From: Pseudomonas fluorescens
GTDB lineage: Bacteria > Pseudomonadota > Gammaproteobacteria > Pseudomonadales > Pseudomonadaceae
Direction: 5' to 3'
Assembly (NCBI RefSeq): GCF_000968015.1
Contig: NZ_LACH01000008.1
Coordinates: 124,001-188,000, forward strand
Length of the DNA stretch: 64,000 nt
Under the pieces are notes generated by a model. The model was not told where the DNA came from. It did no database searches and was given only the letters and a program-made list of their open reading frames with translations. Below are positions 36,157 through 43,697 of the stretch, piece by piece. Within the stretch, counting starts at the first letter, position 1. Each line of letters begins with the position of its first letter. The translations under genes and the position numbers were made by a program.

Positions 36157-37191
36157 ATGTCAAGCGAACTGCATCAAGCTGCGTATTCGGTCCTGCTGCC
36201 CGCATTCGGGGATTTGCACCTGGACGACAACGTCCGTCGTTACTTGAGCCGAGGCGGCGTTTCCATTTTGCTCGGTGAAACCCGGGATGAGTACGTCAGC
36301 CGTGACATGAGCCCGGCGCGCAAGGGCGCTGAGACCCAGGCCGGCTTTATCGCGATCGCCGCAGAGGCGGCAGCATTGGCCGGGGCGCCCGTGCTGATTG
36401 CGGTGGATCAGGAACTCGGAGGCATCGAGCGCCTGCACCAACTGGTGCCTGCCATTGCGTCGAGAGAACAGCTCAAGGACCTCAGTGCTCAAGACATCGA
36501 GCAACGCTGCTTTGAGATGGCCACCGTGGCACGGGGCTTGGGCGTTAACCTGTTCCTGGCGCCGATCGTCGATGTGGTCACGGGCGCCAACCCGTGGTTG
36601 CACAACCGGCATTTGGGGGCCGACCCCGTCGAAGTCAGTCGGGTTTCCTGTGCCTTTATCCGCGGAGTGCAGCGCGCCGGGGTCATCGCCACTGCCAAAC
36701 ATTTTCCCGGTCATTACGTCACCGAGCTGGATCCGGCAATCGCTGAGGCCACGGTTCCCGGGCCGCTGGAATTGCTCAATGACAACCTCGACGTGTTCAA
36801 GCACGTCATTGCCACTGGTGTGCAAGCAGTGATGCCGGGGCCTGCAGTTTTCCCTGCCATCGACCCTGATCACTCCGCCTCGACCTCGGCCAAAGTCATC
36901 GGGGTTTTGCGTGACACCCTCGGCTTCGATGGCTTGATCATTTCCGATGATCTGGATGCGGTTTCCATCCTCAGGGGCAACGCCATCACCGACACCGCTG
37001 TCGCTTCGCTGGCGGCCGGCGCGCACCTGTTGCTGGTGTCCAGCGAGTCGGGCCTGGATGCCATCGCCGAGGCAATTGTCGCGGCTGTCCAAGAAGGCGT
37101 TCTGGATTGTCAGATTCTGTTGGCCGCGGCCACCAAGGTTCGCGAACTGGCAGCGGCCAATCACAACCAACACATCTCCCGTCGGGGTTGA
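36157..37191 (+). CDS. GH3/NagZ-like glycoside hydrolase
   Basis: 344 residues, a single (beta/alpha)8 barrel as in NagZ. The nucleophile Asp position is intact (FDGLIISDDLDAV). The KHFPGH motif is present, but the Asp-Ser-His acid/base dyad of NagZ is altered: after KHFPGH the sequence reads YVTELDPAIAEA, with Asp but no His. The substrate pocket therefore differs from N-acetylglucosaminidases, and the true substrate could be another beta-glycoside or a non-hydrolytic reaction. No signal peptide, so cytoplasmic. First gene of a pair with 37194 (stop to start 2 nt). Start well supported by GTTGAGGAAA upstream. Confidence 0.82.
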   Translation: MSSELHQAAYSVLLPAFGDLHLDDNVRRYLSRGGVSILLGETRDEYVSRDMSPARKGAETQAGFIAIAAEAAALAGAPVLIAVDQELGGIERLHQLVPAIASREQLKDLSAQDIEQRCFEMATVARGLGVNLFLAPIVDVVTGANPWLHNRHLGADPVEVSRVSCAFIRGVQRAGVIATAKHFPGHYVTELDPAIAEATVPGPLELLNDNLDVFKHVIATGVQAVMPGPAVFPAIDPDHSASTSAKVIGVLRDTLGFDGLIISDDLDAVSILRGNAITDTAVASLAAGAHLLLVSSESGLDAIAEAIVAAVQEGVLDCQILLAAATKVRELAAANHNQHISRRG

Positions 37192-37193
37192 TC

Positions 37194-38207
37194 ATGAGCA
37201 CCCTTGAAAGCAAGGCATTCAGCGTGCTGTTTCCGGTGTTGCTCGATCTGGACATGAATGACGGCGTGCGTCGTTTTCTCGGCAGTGGCGGGCGCAGCCT
37301 GCTCTTCGGCGAGACCGCGCAGGAGTACGTCAGCGGAAAAATGAGCGAGAGCCGCCTGCAAGCGGAAACCCTGGAAAAGTGGCAACGATTCACCGGCACG
37401 GCAAAGGAACTGGGCGGTCCGTTGCTGCTCGCGGCCGATGCGGACATCTCCGCCGTGCACCGTTTGCAAGGGATAGCGCCGGCGCTGCCCGAGCCTGAGC
37501 GGGCCAGGGCGATGGGCATCGTTGAACTTGAAGAAGCGTGCTTTCAAGTCGCGACCGCCGTGCGCAACGCCGGGGTGAATCTGCTGCTGTCGCCGACCGC
37601 CGACGTGCTGGGCGGCACCAACGTCTGGTTGCAGGGGCGCACACTTAGCGATGATGTCGACCGCGCCGCAGCTATGGTTGGGGCTTATGTGCGTGGTGTG
37701 CGTCGGGCCGGGCTGGCCAGCACGCTGAAGCATTTCCCCGGGCATCCGGTGCTATTGCAGCTACCGGCCACGGAAGTGGCGGTGGTCAACGAGTCGCTGG
37801 ATCAACTGCGTGCCTACTGGCCTGCGTTTCAAGCCGGGGTGAATGCCGGGGCCGACGCGGTCATGATGGGGCCGGCGATTTTTTTGGCGTGCGAGCCGCC
37901 GGTTGCCGCCTCGGTGTCACCCGAGCTGATCGGTTTGCTGCGCCAGGAATTGGGGTTCAAGGGCCTGGTCATGACCATTGACCTCGACCACCGCTCAACC
38001 ATCGGAGACTTATCGCTCGGCGAAGTGGCGGTTGCGGCGCTGAACGCGGGGGCGGATCTGTTGCTGGTTTCCGCCAACGCGATGCCTGAGATTCCACAGA
38101 TTGTTCGCGCCATCACCGCGGCTATCACTCAGGGAAGGTTGTCGCAGGAGCGACTTGAGGCGGCTGCAATGGCCGTCGCCATCTTGGCCAACCGTCTCGC
38201 GGGTTGA
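37194..38207 (+). CDS. GH3/NagZ-like protein with degenerate active site
   Basis: 337 residues from the ATG at 37194; the frame extends upstream but would overlap the previous gene. It is paralogous to the preceding protein (same FSVLFPVLLDLDMNDGVRRFL-like opening and LKHFPGH block). Where the neighbour has ISDDLDA, it reads MTIDLDH, so the usual nucleophile Asp is Ile. The acid/base segment after KHFPGH (PVLLQLPATEVAV) lacks both dyad residues. It may be a non-catalytic partner of the first protein, or use another mechanism. Such a tandem active/degenerate GH3 pair is not familiar to me. Confidence 0.8.
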   Translation: MSTLESKAFSVLFPVLLDLDMNDGVRRFLGSGGRSLLFGETAQEYVSGKMSESRLQAETLEKWQRFTGTAKELGGPLLLAADADISAVHRLQGIAPALPEPERARAMGIVELEEACFQVATAVRNAGVNLLLSPTADVLGGTNVWLQGRTLSDDVDRAAAMVGAYVRGVRRAGLASTLKHFPGHPVLLQLPATEVAVVNESLDQLRAYWPAFQAGVNAGADAVMMGPAIFLACEPPVAASVSPELIGLLRQELGFKGLVMTIDLDHRSTIGDLSLGEVAVAALNAGADLLLVSANAMPEIPQIVRAITAAITQGRLSQERLEAAAMAVAILANRLAG

Positions 38208-38221
38208 ATGACCCGTTGCCA

Positions 38222-38250
38222 CAACCTGACGCAGAAACTGCGTCAGGTTG
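38222..38250 (+). terminator. Perfect 13-bp hairpin after the GH3 pair
   Basis: CAACCTGACGCAG, AAA, CTGCGTCAGGTTG: a perfect inverted repeat 15 nt after the GH3 stop, followed by a weak T stretch only. Its right arm contains the first half-site of composite site E, so the element may be both terminator and operator. Confidence 0.6.
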
Positions 38251-38278
38251 CGCCGCATTTGCCGTGAGTGCGAAATAA
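38239..38278 (+). promoter_or_regulatory. Composite direct-repeat site E
   Basis: TGCGTCA at 38239, TGCGCC at 38249, TGCGAAATAA at 38269: spacing 0/10/30 as in sites A-D. It begins 90 nt before the TIM-barrel gene. Confidence 0.6.
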
Positions 38279-38328
38279 CCGTCGAAACCCTATCGCTCTA
38301 CACTGGATGTCAACGGTAGGAGCCTTAT

Positions 38329-39213
38329 ATGCACACTCAAAACAACATCCTGGCCTTGCATTCCACAGTCGCCAAACATTCGACGCTGGCGATAGACATC
38401 GACATCGCAAAGACCGTCGGTTTCGATGCGCTGGAAATCTACAGCGGCAAACTGGAAGCCTATTTGCTGGCCGGTCATTCCGAGTCGGAACTCAAAACCC
38501 TGCTGAGCAAAACCCACGTCACGGGGATCGGCTACCTGAGAGATATCGAACGCCAGGGCGCTGAACGCGATGATCTGTTGAAGGAAGCGGAACGGCTTTT
38601 TCAACTGGCCAACCTGGCCGGCGCCAAAGGCGTGCAAGTGCTCACCGGGCCGATCAATGTTCAAGCGGTGATCGATTTCCAAATGCATGGCACGAGTGCT
38701 CATTACAGCGGTTTGCTGGGGCACGATGAAGCGCAACAATTGGCGTTAACTGCCAGCAATCTCGCGCTGCTGGCGGACCTGGCCAAGCAATACGACGTCC
38801 TGCTTTATCTGGAAGCGTTGTCCTGGACGCCGTTGAACACCTTGGCGCACCAACTGCAGCTCATCGATCGCACCGAACGCAGCAACGTCAAAATGGTGAT
38901 CGATTACTGGCATTGCTTTACCTCCGACGTTAAACCCGAAGACATCGCGCGCATGGATAGAGACGTGATCTACGGCGTGCACGTGTGTGACTCACTGCCG
39001 TTTGCCGGTGGCATTCCCAATGAAGAAATCCTCCGGGATATACCGACTGGGAGCGGGATCTTGAACCTCGCCGAGTGGACGGACGCGGTGAAGGCCACCG
39101 GCTACGACGGTTGGTGGAGCTGCGAGTTGTTTTGCAAGAAACAGCAGCAGCAAAACAGCTATGAGGTGGCGAAAGAGCTGAAGGCGCTTTTAGTCAGCCT
39201 CGTTGCTCGATAA
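38329..39213 (+). CDS. Sugar isomerase/epimerase-type TIM-barrel protein
   Basis: 294 residues of the xylose-isomerase-like superfamily. Probable divalent-metal ligands are visible in order: Glu in LYLEALSW, Asp and His in VIDYWHCF, His in GVHVCDSL, Glu in WWSCELF. Members act as keto-sugar epimerases, isomerases, inosose dehydratases (IolE) or 3-keto-glycoside lyases. With GMC and Gfo/Idh dehydrogenases nearby, a role on a ketose, inosose or 3-keto-glycoside is likely. First gene of a two-gene unit with the GMC gene 70 nt downstream, under composite site E, with TAGGAG 7 nt before the start. Confidence 0.88.
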   Translation: MHTQNNILALHSTVAKHSTLAIDIDIAKTVGFDALEIYSGKLEAYLLAGHSESELKTLLSKTHVTGIGYLRDIERQGAERDDLLKEAERLFQLANLAGAKGVQVLTGPINVQAVIDFQMHGTSAHYSGLLGHDEAQQLALTASNLALLADLAKQYDVLLYLEALSWTPLNTLAHQLQLIDRTERSNVKMVIDYWHCFTSDVKPEDIARMDRDVIYGVHVCDSLPFAGGIPNEEILRDIPTGSGILNLAEWTDAVKATGYDGWWSCELFCKKQQQQNSYEVAKELKALLVSLVAR

Positions 39214-39282
39214 AGCGCCGTTCACCCGGTTTCACAACTTCCGTTCTTACACGCGTTACCTCATAAAAGGTCCTAAGTCGTC

Positions 39283-40869
39283 ATGGTGGATTTCATCGTA
39301 ATCGGAGGCGGCTCGACGGGCTGCACGGTGGCATCGAGACTCAGCGAAGATACTTCTGCGTCCGTGGTTCTGTTTGAAGAAGGGCCTCGCGACCGCAACC
39401 CCTACATCCATATTCCCGGCGCCTACTACAAAACGGCGCAAGGGCCGTTACTCAAACGCTATGCCTGGGAGCCCACCGAAGATCAACGCAGGACCGAAAC
39501 ACCGACCATGGTCCAGGCCAGCGTGCTGGGTGGCGGGAGTTCGGTCAATGCGATGATTTACATCCGTGGCGTACCTGCCGACTACGATGGTTGGGCCGAG
39601 CAGGGGGCAACCGGCTGGTCTTACAAAGACGTATTGCCTTACTTCAAAAAAGCCGAAGACAACGAGCGTTTCTGTAACGACGTTCACGGCGTGGGAGGGC
39701 CGTTGGGGGTTTCTGACCCGATCAATGTTCATCCACTGACCAAAGTGTGGCTCCGCGCTTGCCAGCAGTACGGCTTGCCCTACAACGAGGATTTCAACTC
39801 GGGTAAACCTGAAGGCTGCGGGCTTTATCAGATCACGGCCAAGAATGGTTTTCGAAGCAGTGCGGCAGTGGCCTACCTGGCACCCGCGAAGTCACGCAAG
39901 AACCTGACGGTCAAGACGGGTTGTCGTGTGATCCGCATTCTGATGCAGGGTAACAAGGCCATTGGTGTTGAATACATCGAGAAGGGCGTGCGCCACGTAA
40001 TGCACGCCGAAAAGGAAATTGTTTTATCGTCCGGCGCTATCAATTCACCCCGATTGTTGATGTTGTCCGGTATTGGCCCCGCCGCACAACTTGATAAGCA
40101 CGGCATTAAAGTGATCAAGGACTTGCCCGGGGTGGGGCAGAACCTTCAAGACCATATTGAAGTATCGCTCGTGTATGAGTTGACGGGACCACACAGCTAC
40201 GACAAGTACAAGAAACTGCATTGGAAAATGATGGCTGGTTTGCAGTACGCCCTGTTCAGGCAAGGCCCGGCAGCGTCCAACCTGATTGAAGGCGGGGCTT
40301 TCTGGTGGGGCGACAAGGCGGCCACAAATCCGGATATCCAGTATTTCATGGTCGTTGGCGCAGGTATCGAAGAGGGGGTCGACTCGGTTCCCGGGGGCAA
40401 TGGCTGCACCCTGAATCTAGGCCAGATAAGGCCGAAATCCAGGGGCTATGTCGAGCTTTATTCCGCAGACCCGATGTCGCCGCCGCGTATCGTCCCCAAC
40501 TATTTCTCTGATCCTTATGATATTGAAAGCCTGGTGGATGGTTGCCTCGTGGGTGAGGAAATCATGTCCCAGGCGGCCTTCAAACCTTACCTTGCACGAC
40601 GTCATGTGCCGGACGTCGCGGTCACTTCGCGAGAGGCCATGAGAAAGTTCTGCCACGAAGAGGCCCACGCTGCGTTGCATCCGTCCGGTACTTGTCGAAT
40701 GGGGGTAGATGACCAGTCGGTGGTCGGTCCGGATCTGAAGGTGCATGGCATTGAAGGGCTGCGGGTTGCCGACGCGTCGGTCATGCCCACGCTGATTTCA
40801 GGGAACCCCAATTCGGTGTGCATCATGATTGGCGAAAAGGCTGCCGATATGATTCGAAGCGGCCAATAG
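39283..40869 (+). CDS. GMC oxidoreductase, choline-dehydrogenase type (second paralogue)
   Basis: 528 residues. FAD-binding VDFIVIGGGSTGCTVASRLS, GMC signature 1 (ASVLGGGSSVNAMIYIRG), signature 2 (SSGAINSPRLLMLSGIGPA), active-site His in HPSGTCRMG, and Asn in SGNPNSVCIMIGEKAAD. Same length as the 24808-26394 protein and clearly a duplicate, but with many substitutions around the substrate pocket, so each may take a different alcohol of the same pathway. Cotranscribed with the TIM-barrel gene. A strong terminator follows at 40910, closing the supercluster. Confidence 0.88.
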   Translation: MVDFIVIGGGSTGCTVASRLSEDTSASVVLFEEGPRDRNPYIHIPGAYYKTAQGPLLKRYAWEPTEDQRRTETPTMVQASVLGGGSSVNAMIYIRGVPADYDGWAEQGATGWSYKDVLPYFKKAEDNERFCNDVHGVGGPLGVSDPINVHPLTKVWLRACQQYGLPYNEDFNSGKPEGCGLYQITAKNGFRSSAAVAYLAPAKSRKNLTVKTGCRVIRILMQGNKAIGVEYIEKGVRHVMHAEKEIVLSSGAINSPRLLMLSGIGPAAQLDKHGIKVIKDLPGVGQNLQDHIEVSLVYELTGPHSYDKYKKLHWKMMAGLQYALFRQGPAASNLIEGGAFWWGDKAATNPDIQYFMVVGAGIEEGVDSVPGGNGCTLNLGQIRPKSRGYVELYSADPMSPPRIVPNYFSDPYDIESLVDGCLVGEEIMSQAAFKPYLARRHVPDVAVTSREAMRKFCHEEAHAALHPSGTCRMGVDDQSVVGPDLKVHGIEGLRVADASVMPTLISGNPNSVCIMIGEKAADMIRSGQ

Positions 40870-40909
40870 GTCGACCCTTAGGCAAACATTCAACATCGTT
40901 TTATAAAGG

Positions 40910-40954
40910 CGTGGCAGTAACAGGTGCTTAACTTGTTGCTGCCGCGTTTTTTTT
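40910..40954 (+). terminator. Intrinsic terminator at the end of the supercluster
   Basis: GGCAGTAACA pairs with TGTTGCTGCC (one G-U) around a loop of about 12 nt, followed by GCG and eight T, 40 nt after the GMC stop. Confidence 0.85.
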
Positions 40955-40957
40955 AGT

Positions 40958-41143
40958 TCACACGTAGCTGCCGATCAACCACAGCGCGCAGCAAGTACTC
41001 AATGCCAACAGCAAAATCGCGCTGCAAATTTTCGCTTGGAGTTCAAGTGTGGGAGGCTTTGTTTCAATGGGTTTATCCAGTGGATTAACAGGCTGTACAC
41101 GGACTCTGGTCAGATGACCTGTCGCATAAAACACGCTGTGCAT
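40958..41143 (-). CDS. Small single-span membrane protein, hypothetical
   Basis: 61 residues with a hydrophilic N-terminus and one C-terminal membrane helix (ICSAILLLALSTCCALWLIG). AGGGG lies about 9 nt before the ATG. No family recognised. It ends just beside the supercluster terminator, convergent to it. Confidence 0.45.
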   Translation of the reverse strand: MHSVFYATGHLTRVRVQPVNPLDKPIETKPPTLELQAKICSAILLLALSTCCALWLIGSYV

Positions 41144-41312
41144 GGCATCTACCCCTGTGTTTCGTTTCTGCTCAAATAGAGATCAATCAGCGCCTCTTTC
41201 CTGGTTGGGGGCAATCTGCATGCCATCAGACCTGTTCGGACTCAGTCACGTCCTCGTCTATGCTGCGCGAGACTCAGCGGTCTGTGCGGAAGTCATCCGG
41301 TGTATGAGTTAA

Positions 41313-41603
41313 AAGCCACTGGAGCGTGTGTATGGGCCTGGATTCAATTACAGCAACGCCGAGGTAATGCTCCTGAATCTTTGATAGCCAGGCGTGTACG
41401 TGGACGATTTGTTCGCTGTCTCACAGCCGGCTCAGGGCACTAAGTTCATGGCTGTGTTGGACAAGATCAAAGGACGGTGGGGCAGGGGGACGCTGCGTGC
41501 GGCCAGTGTGCCGAGTAATCCAGACTGGGCGATGCGGCAGGAGATGATGAGTCAGAGCTTCACGACAAGGCTTGATCAGCTTTGGACTGTTCAGTCCAGA
41601 TGA
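41313..41603 (+). pseudogene. umuC: 3' remnant of umuC/rulB-type translesion polymerase gene
   Basis: One plus-strand frame reads LERVYGPGFNYSNAEVMLL, then two consecutive stops (TGA TAG at 41382-41387), then PGVYVDDLFAVSQPA and IKGRWGRGTLRAASVPSN, ending TTRLDQLWTV. This is the C-terminal little-finger region of UmuC-type DNA polymerase V. The stops replace what should be a short Cys-Gln-type stretch, and everything upstream is missing, so it cannot be functional. A 70-codon frame from 41394 survives but lacks catalytic domains. Confidence 0.8.
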
Positions 41604-41768
41604 GTTTCGATAGGAGCATCCCCGACAAAGCTATCCACAGAATGAGTGGGTATATCTGTGGACAATGACCCGGGAAGCGCGGAACGCAGGGCTTGTCATG
41701 TGTTGGTCATTAATTGAGCATATGTGCGTTGAGTAGCCTCTGAACGCTATGACGTGAAAAACCACGTT

Positions 41769-42488
41769 TCACGGAAAGTGTGGATGTTGGAGAGGCAATG
41801 ACTGAGCAGGTGATATTGGATCTATCAGACCGGCACCCTGATTGCGGACATTGCCCACCGCCCGGTCAACCTTAAACCACTCGAAGGCTTCGGTCGGCTC
41901 ACCCTCGAGCAGCACGATCTGCTCGGCACGTTCTTTAGGTATGCCCGGGTCCAGCCATTCCCGGGCCAGTTCCGGCGATAACGTCACTGGCCGCCGGTCA
42001 TGAATGTCCACCATGCCGCCGGCGCTGTCGGCGGTGATTATGACGAAGCCGTCATGCTCGCCGGGCTCGTGTTCGCCGATGGGGTACTGACCGATCGCAG
42101 CACAGAGGATCGGCGTCTGGTCACAGTGGCGAATCAGGTAGGGCTGTTTCTTCGGACCGCCTTCGTAAACCCACTCAAACCAGTTGTCGATCGCGATGAT
42201 TGCCCGGTGCGGCCAGATGGCTTTGAAGAATGGCCCGTGGGCGACTTTCTCAACCCGAGCGTTAATTGGCGTGGTGCGGTCTTTGGCCCAATGCGGGCGC
42301 CATCCCCAACGAACCATATCGGCGCGTAGAAACTGGCCTTCTTGGTGGAAGAGGGCGAGCTGTGTGCTCGGCGCGGCGTTATAGCGCTCAAAAGGCTGGT
42401 CGCCGGCATAGTTGATTAGGGCGTTGGGGATGCTAAGTGCCGCAACGAAGTCGTGAATGCCTCGATACTGGGAAAGGCGTCCGCACAT
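41769..42488 (-). CDS. SRAP domain protein (YedK/HMCES type)
   Basis: 239 residues. The catalytic Cys is the second residue (MCGRLSQY). The family hallmarks are RWGWRPHWAKD, NARVEKV (Asn-Ala-Arg-x-Glu), the DNWFEW segment and HDRRPV. These proteins form a thiazolidine crosslink to abasic sites in single-stranded DNA, protecting them from cleavage, and are often found beside SOS/translesion genes. Here the umuC remnant next door fits that habit. Length is normal for the family. No LexA box was recognised upstream. Confidence 0.92.
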   Translation of the reverse strand: MCGRLSQYRGIHDFVAALSIPNALINYAGDQPFERYNAAPSTQLALFHQEGQFLRADMVRWGWRPHWAKDRTTPINARVEKVAHGPFFKAIWPHRAIIAIDNWFEWVYEGGPKKQPYLIRHCDQTPILCAAIGQYPIGEHEPGEHDGFVIITADSAGGMVDIHDRRPVTLSPELAREWLDPGIPKERAEQIVLLEGEPTEAFEWFKVDRAVGNVRNQGAGLIDPISPAQSLPLQHPHFP

Positions 42489-42750
42489 GATTGCACCCTC
42501 CGGCTGTGTATTCAGAGTATGAACGTACTTCGTTGTGTCCGCCGTTTCCGCTATTGGTCACTGTTCGTTCAAATTCCCAACTAAAGAGTTATGAGCTAAT
42601 AACCGGTGGCTTATAGCTGTTCATTCATTTTTATAGCGGATTAGTTATATGGTCGATCTTATATCTTTATATTAAATGGTGATTAGTCACAGCAGCTTTT
42701 ATGTCTTTATGATTGGTCCTACAACAACTCGTGAGACAGGAGGTAGCTCG

Positions 42751-43662
42751 ATGACAATTCAAATAAAACCCGTTGCTGGTCGAATTGGTGCGCAACTGGA
42801 AGGTGTGAAGTTGGGTGGAAACATCAGTGCTGAGCAATTCGAATTTATTAACCAGGCGCTGCTGAAATATAAAGTGCTGTTCTTTCGCGACCAACATCTG
42901 GATGACGCCGAGCACGAAGCTTTTTCCCGGCGTTTCGGTGATCAGGTACCGCATCCGACCGTACGTTCCGCCGAGCAAAGTGCCGCCATCCTACACCTGG
43001 ATGCCAAGGAAACCCGAGCCAATTCCTGGCACACCGATGTGACCTTTGTTGCTAATTATCCGAAAATCTCCATCTTGCGCGGTGTGGTTATTCCACCTTA
43101 CGGCGGTGACACGGTGTGGGCCAATACCGCCGCAGCTTACACCGACTTGCCCGAGCCATTAAAACAACTGGCAGATAGTTTACGCGCGTTGCATACCAAC
43201 TTATATGACTACGCCGCGCCACGTAATACTGACGAGTCGGGTATCAGACGTTATCGCGAACAGTTTACCGCCGAAGTCTATGAGACCGAACACCCTTTGG
43301 TGCGAGTGCATCCAGAGTCGGGCGAAAGGAGTTTGTTGTTGGGGCACTTTGTTAAACAGATTCAGGGCGTCAGCAATAGCGATTCGAAACAACTTATTCG
43401 CTTGTTCCACGATCGTATTACCCATGTCGACAACACCGTGCGCTGGCGCTGGCATGAGGGTGACGTGGTGATCTGGGACAACCGCGCCACGCAGCACATC
43501 GCGATTAACGACTATGGCGATGCCCAACGAATCGTGCGCCGAACCACCATCGGCGGTGATGTGCCGGTTGGCGTTGACGGTCGCTTGAGCCAAGCGCTCA
43601 AGCCAAGCCCGGATACCCGCTCGCCGAAAACCGAAGCCGATAAAAAACACCTCGCTGCGTAA
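42751..43662 (+). CDS. atsK: Fe(II)/2-oxoglutarate dioxygenase, AtsK-like alkylsulfatase (TauD family)
   Basis: 303 residues from the ATG at 42751 with AGGAGG 7 nt upstream. The iron triad is visible: His and Asp in SWHTDVTFV, distal His in NRATQHIAIND, with the 2-oxoglutarate Arg in IVRRTTIGG. The opening (KPVAGRIGAQLEGVKL) and the ENTVRWRW-type region resemble Pseudomonas AtsK, which oxidatively cleaves medium-chain alkyl sulfate esters to aldehyde plus sulfate; it is less like taurine TauD. It leads an operon with a matching ABC importer, so the cell scavenges sulfur from organosulfates. Probably induced by sulfate limitation. Confidence 0.85.
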   Translation: MTIQIKPVAGRIGAQLEGVKLGGNISAEQFEFINQALLKYKVLFFRDQHLDDAEHEAFSRRFGDQVPHPTVRSAEQSAAILHLDAKETRANSWHTDVTFVANYPKISILRGVVIPPYGGDTVWANTAAAYTDLPEPLKQLADSLRALHTNLYDYAAPRNTDESGIRRYREQFTAEVYETEHPLVRVHPESGERSLLLGHFVKQIQGVSNSDSKQLIRLFHDRITHVDNTVRWRWHEGDVVIWDNRATQHIAINDYGDAQRIVRRTTIGGDVPVGVDGRLSQALKPSPDTRSPKTEADKKHLAA

Positions 43663-43697
43663 CAAACGAGTCTCATCGACACAAGGAAGGTTTCTAC

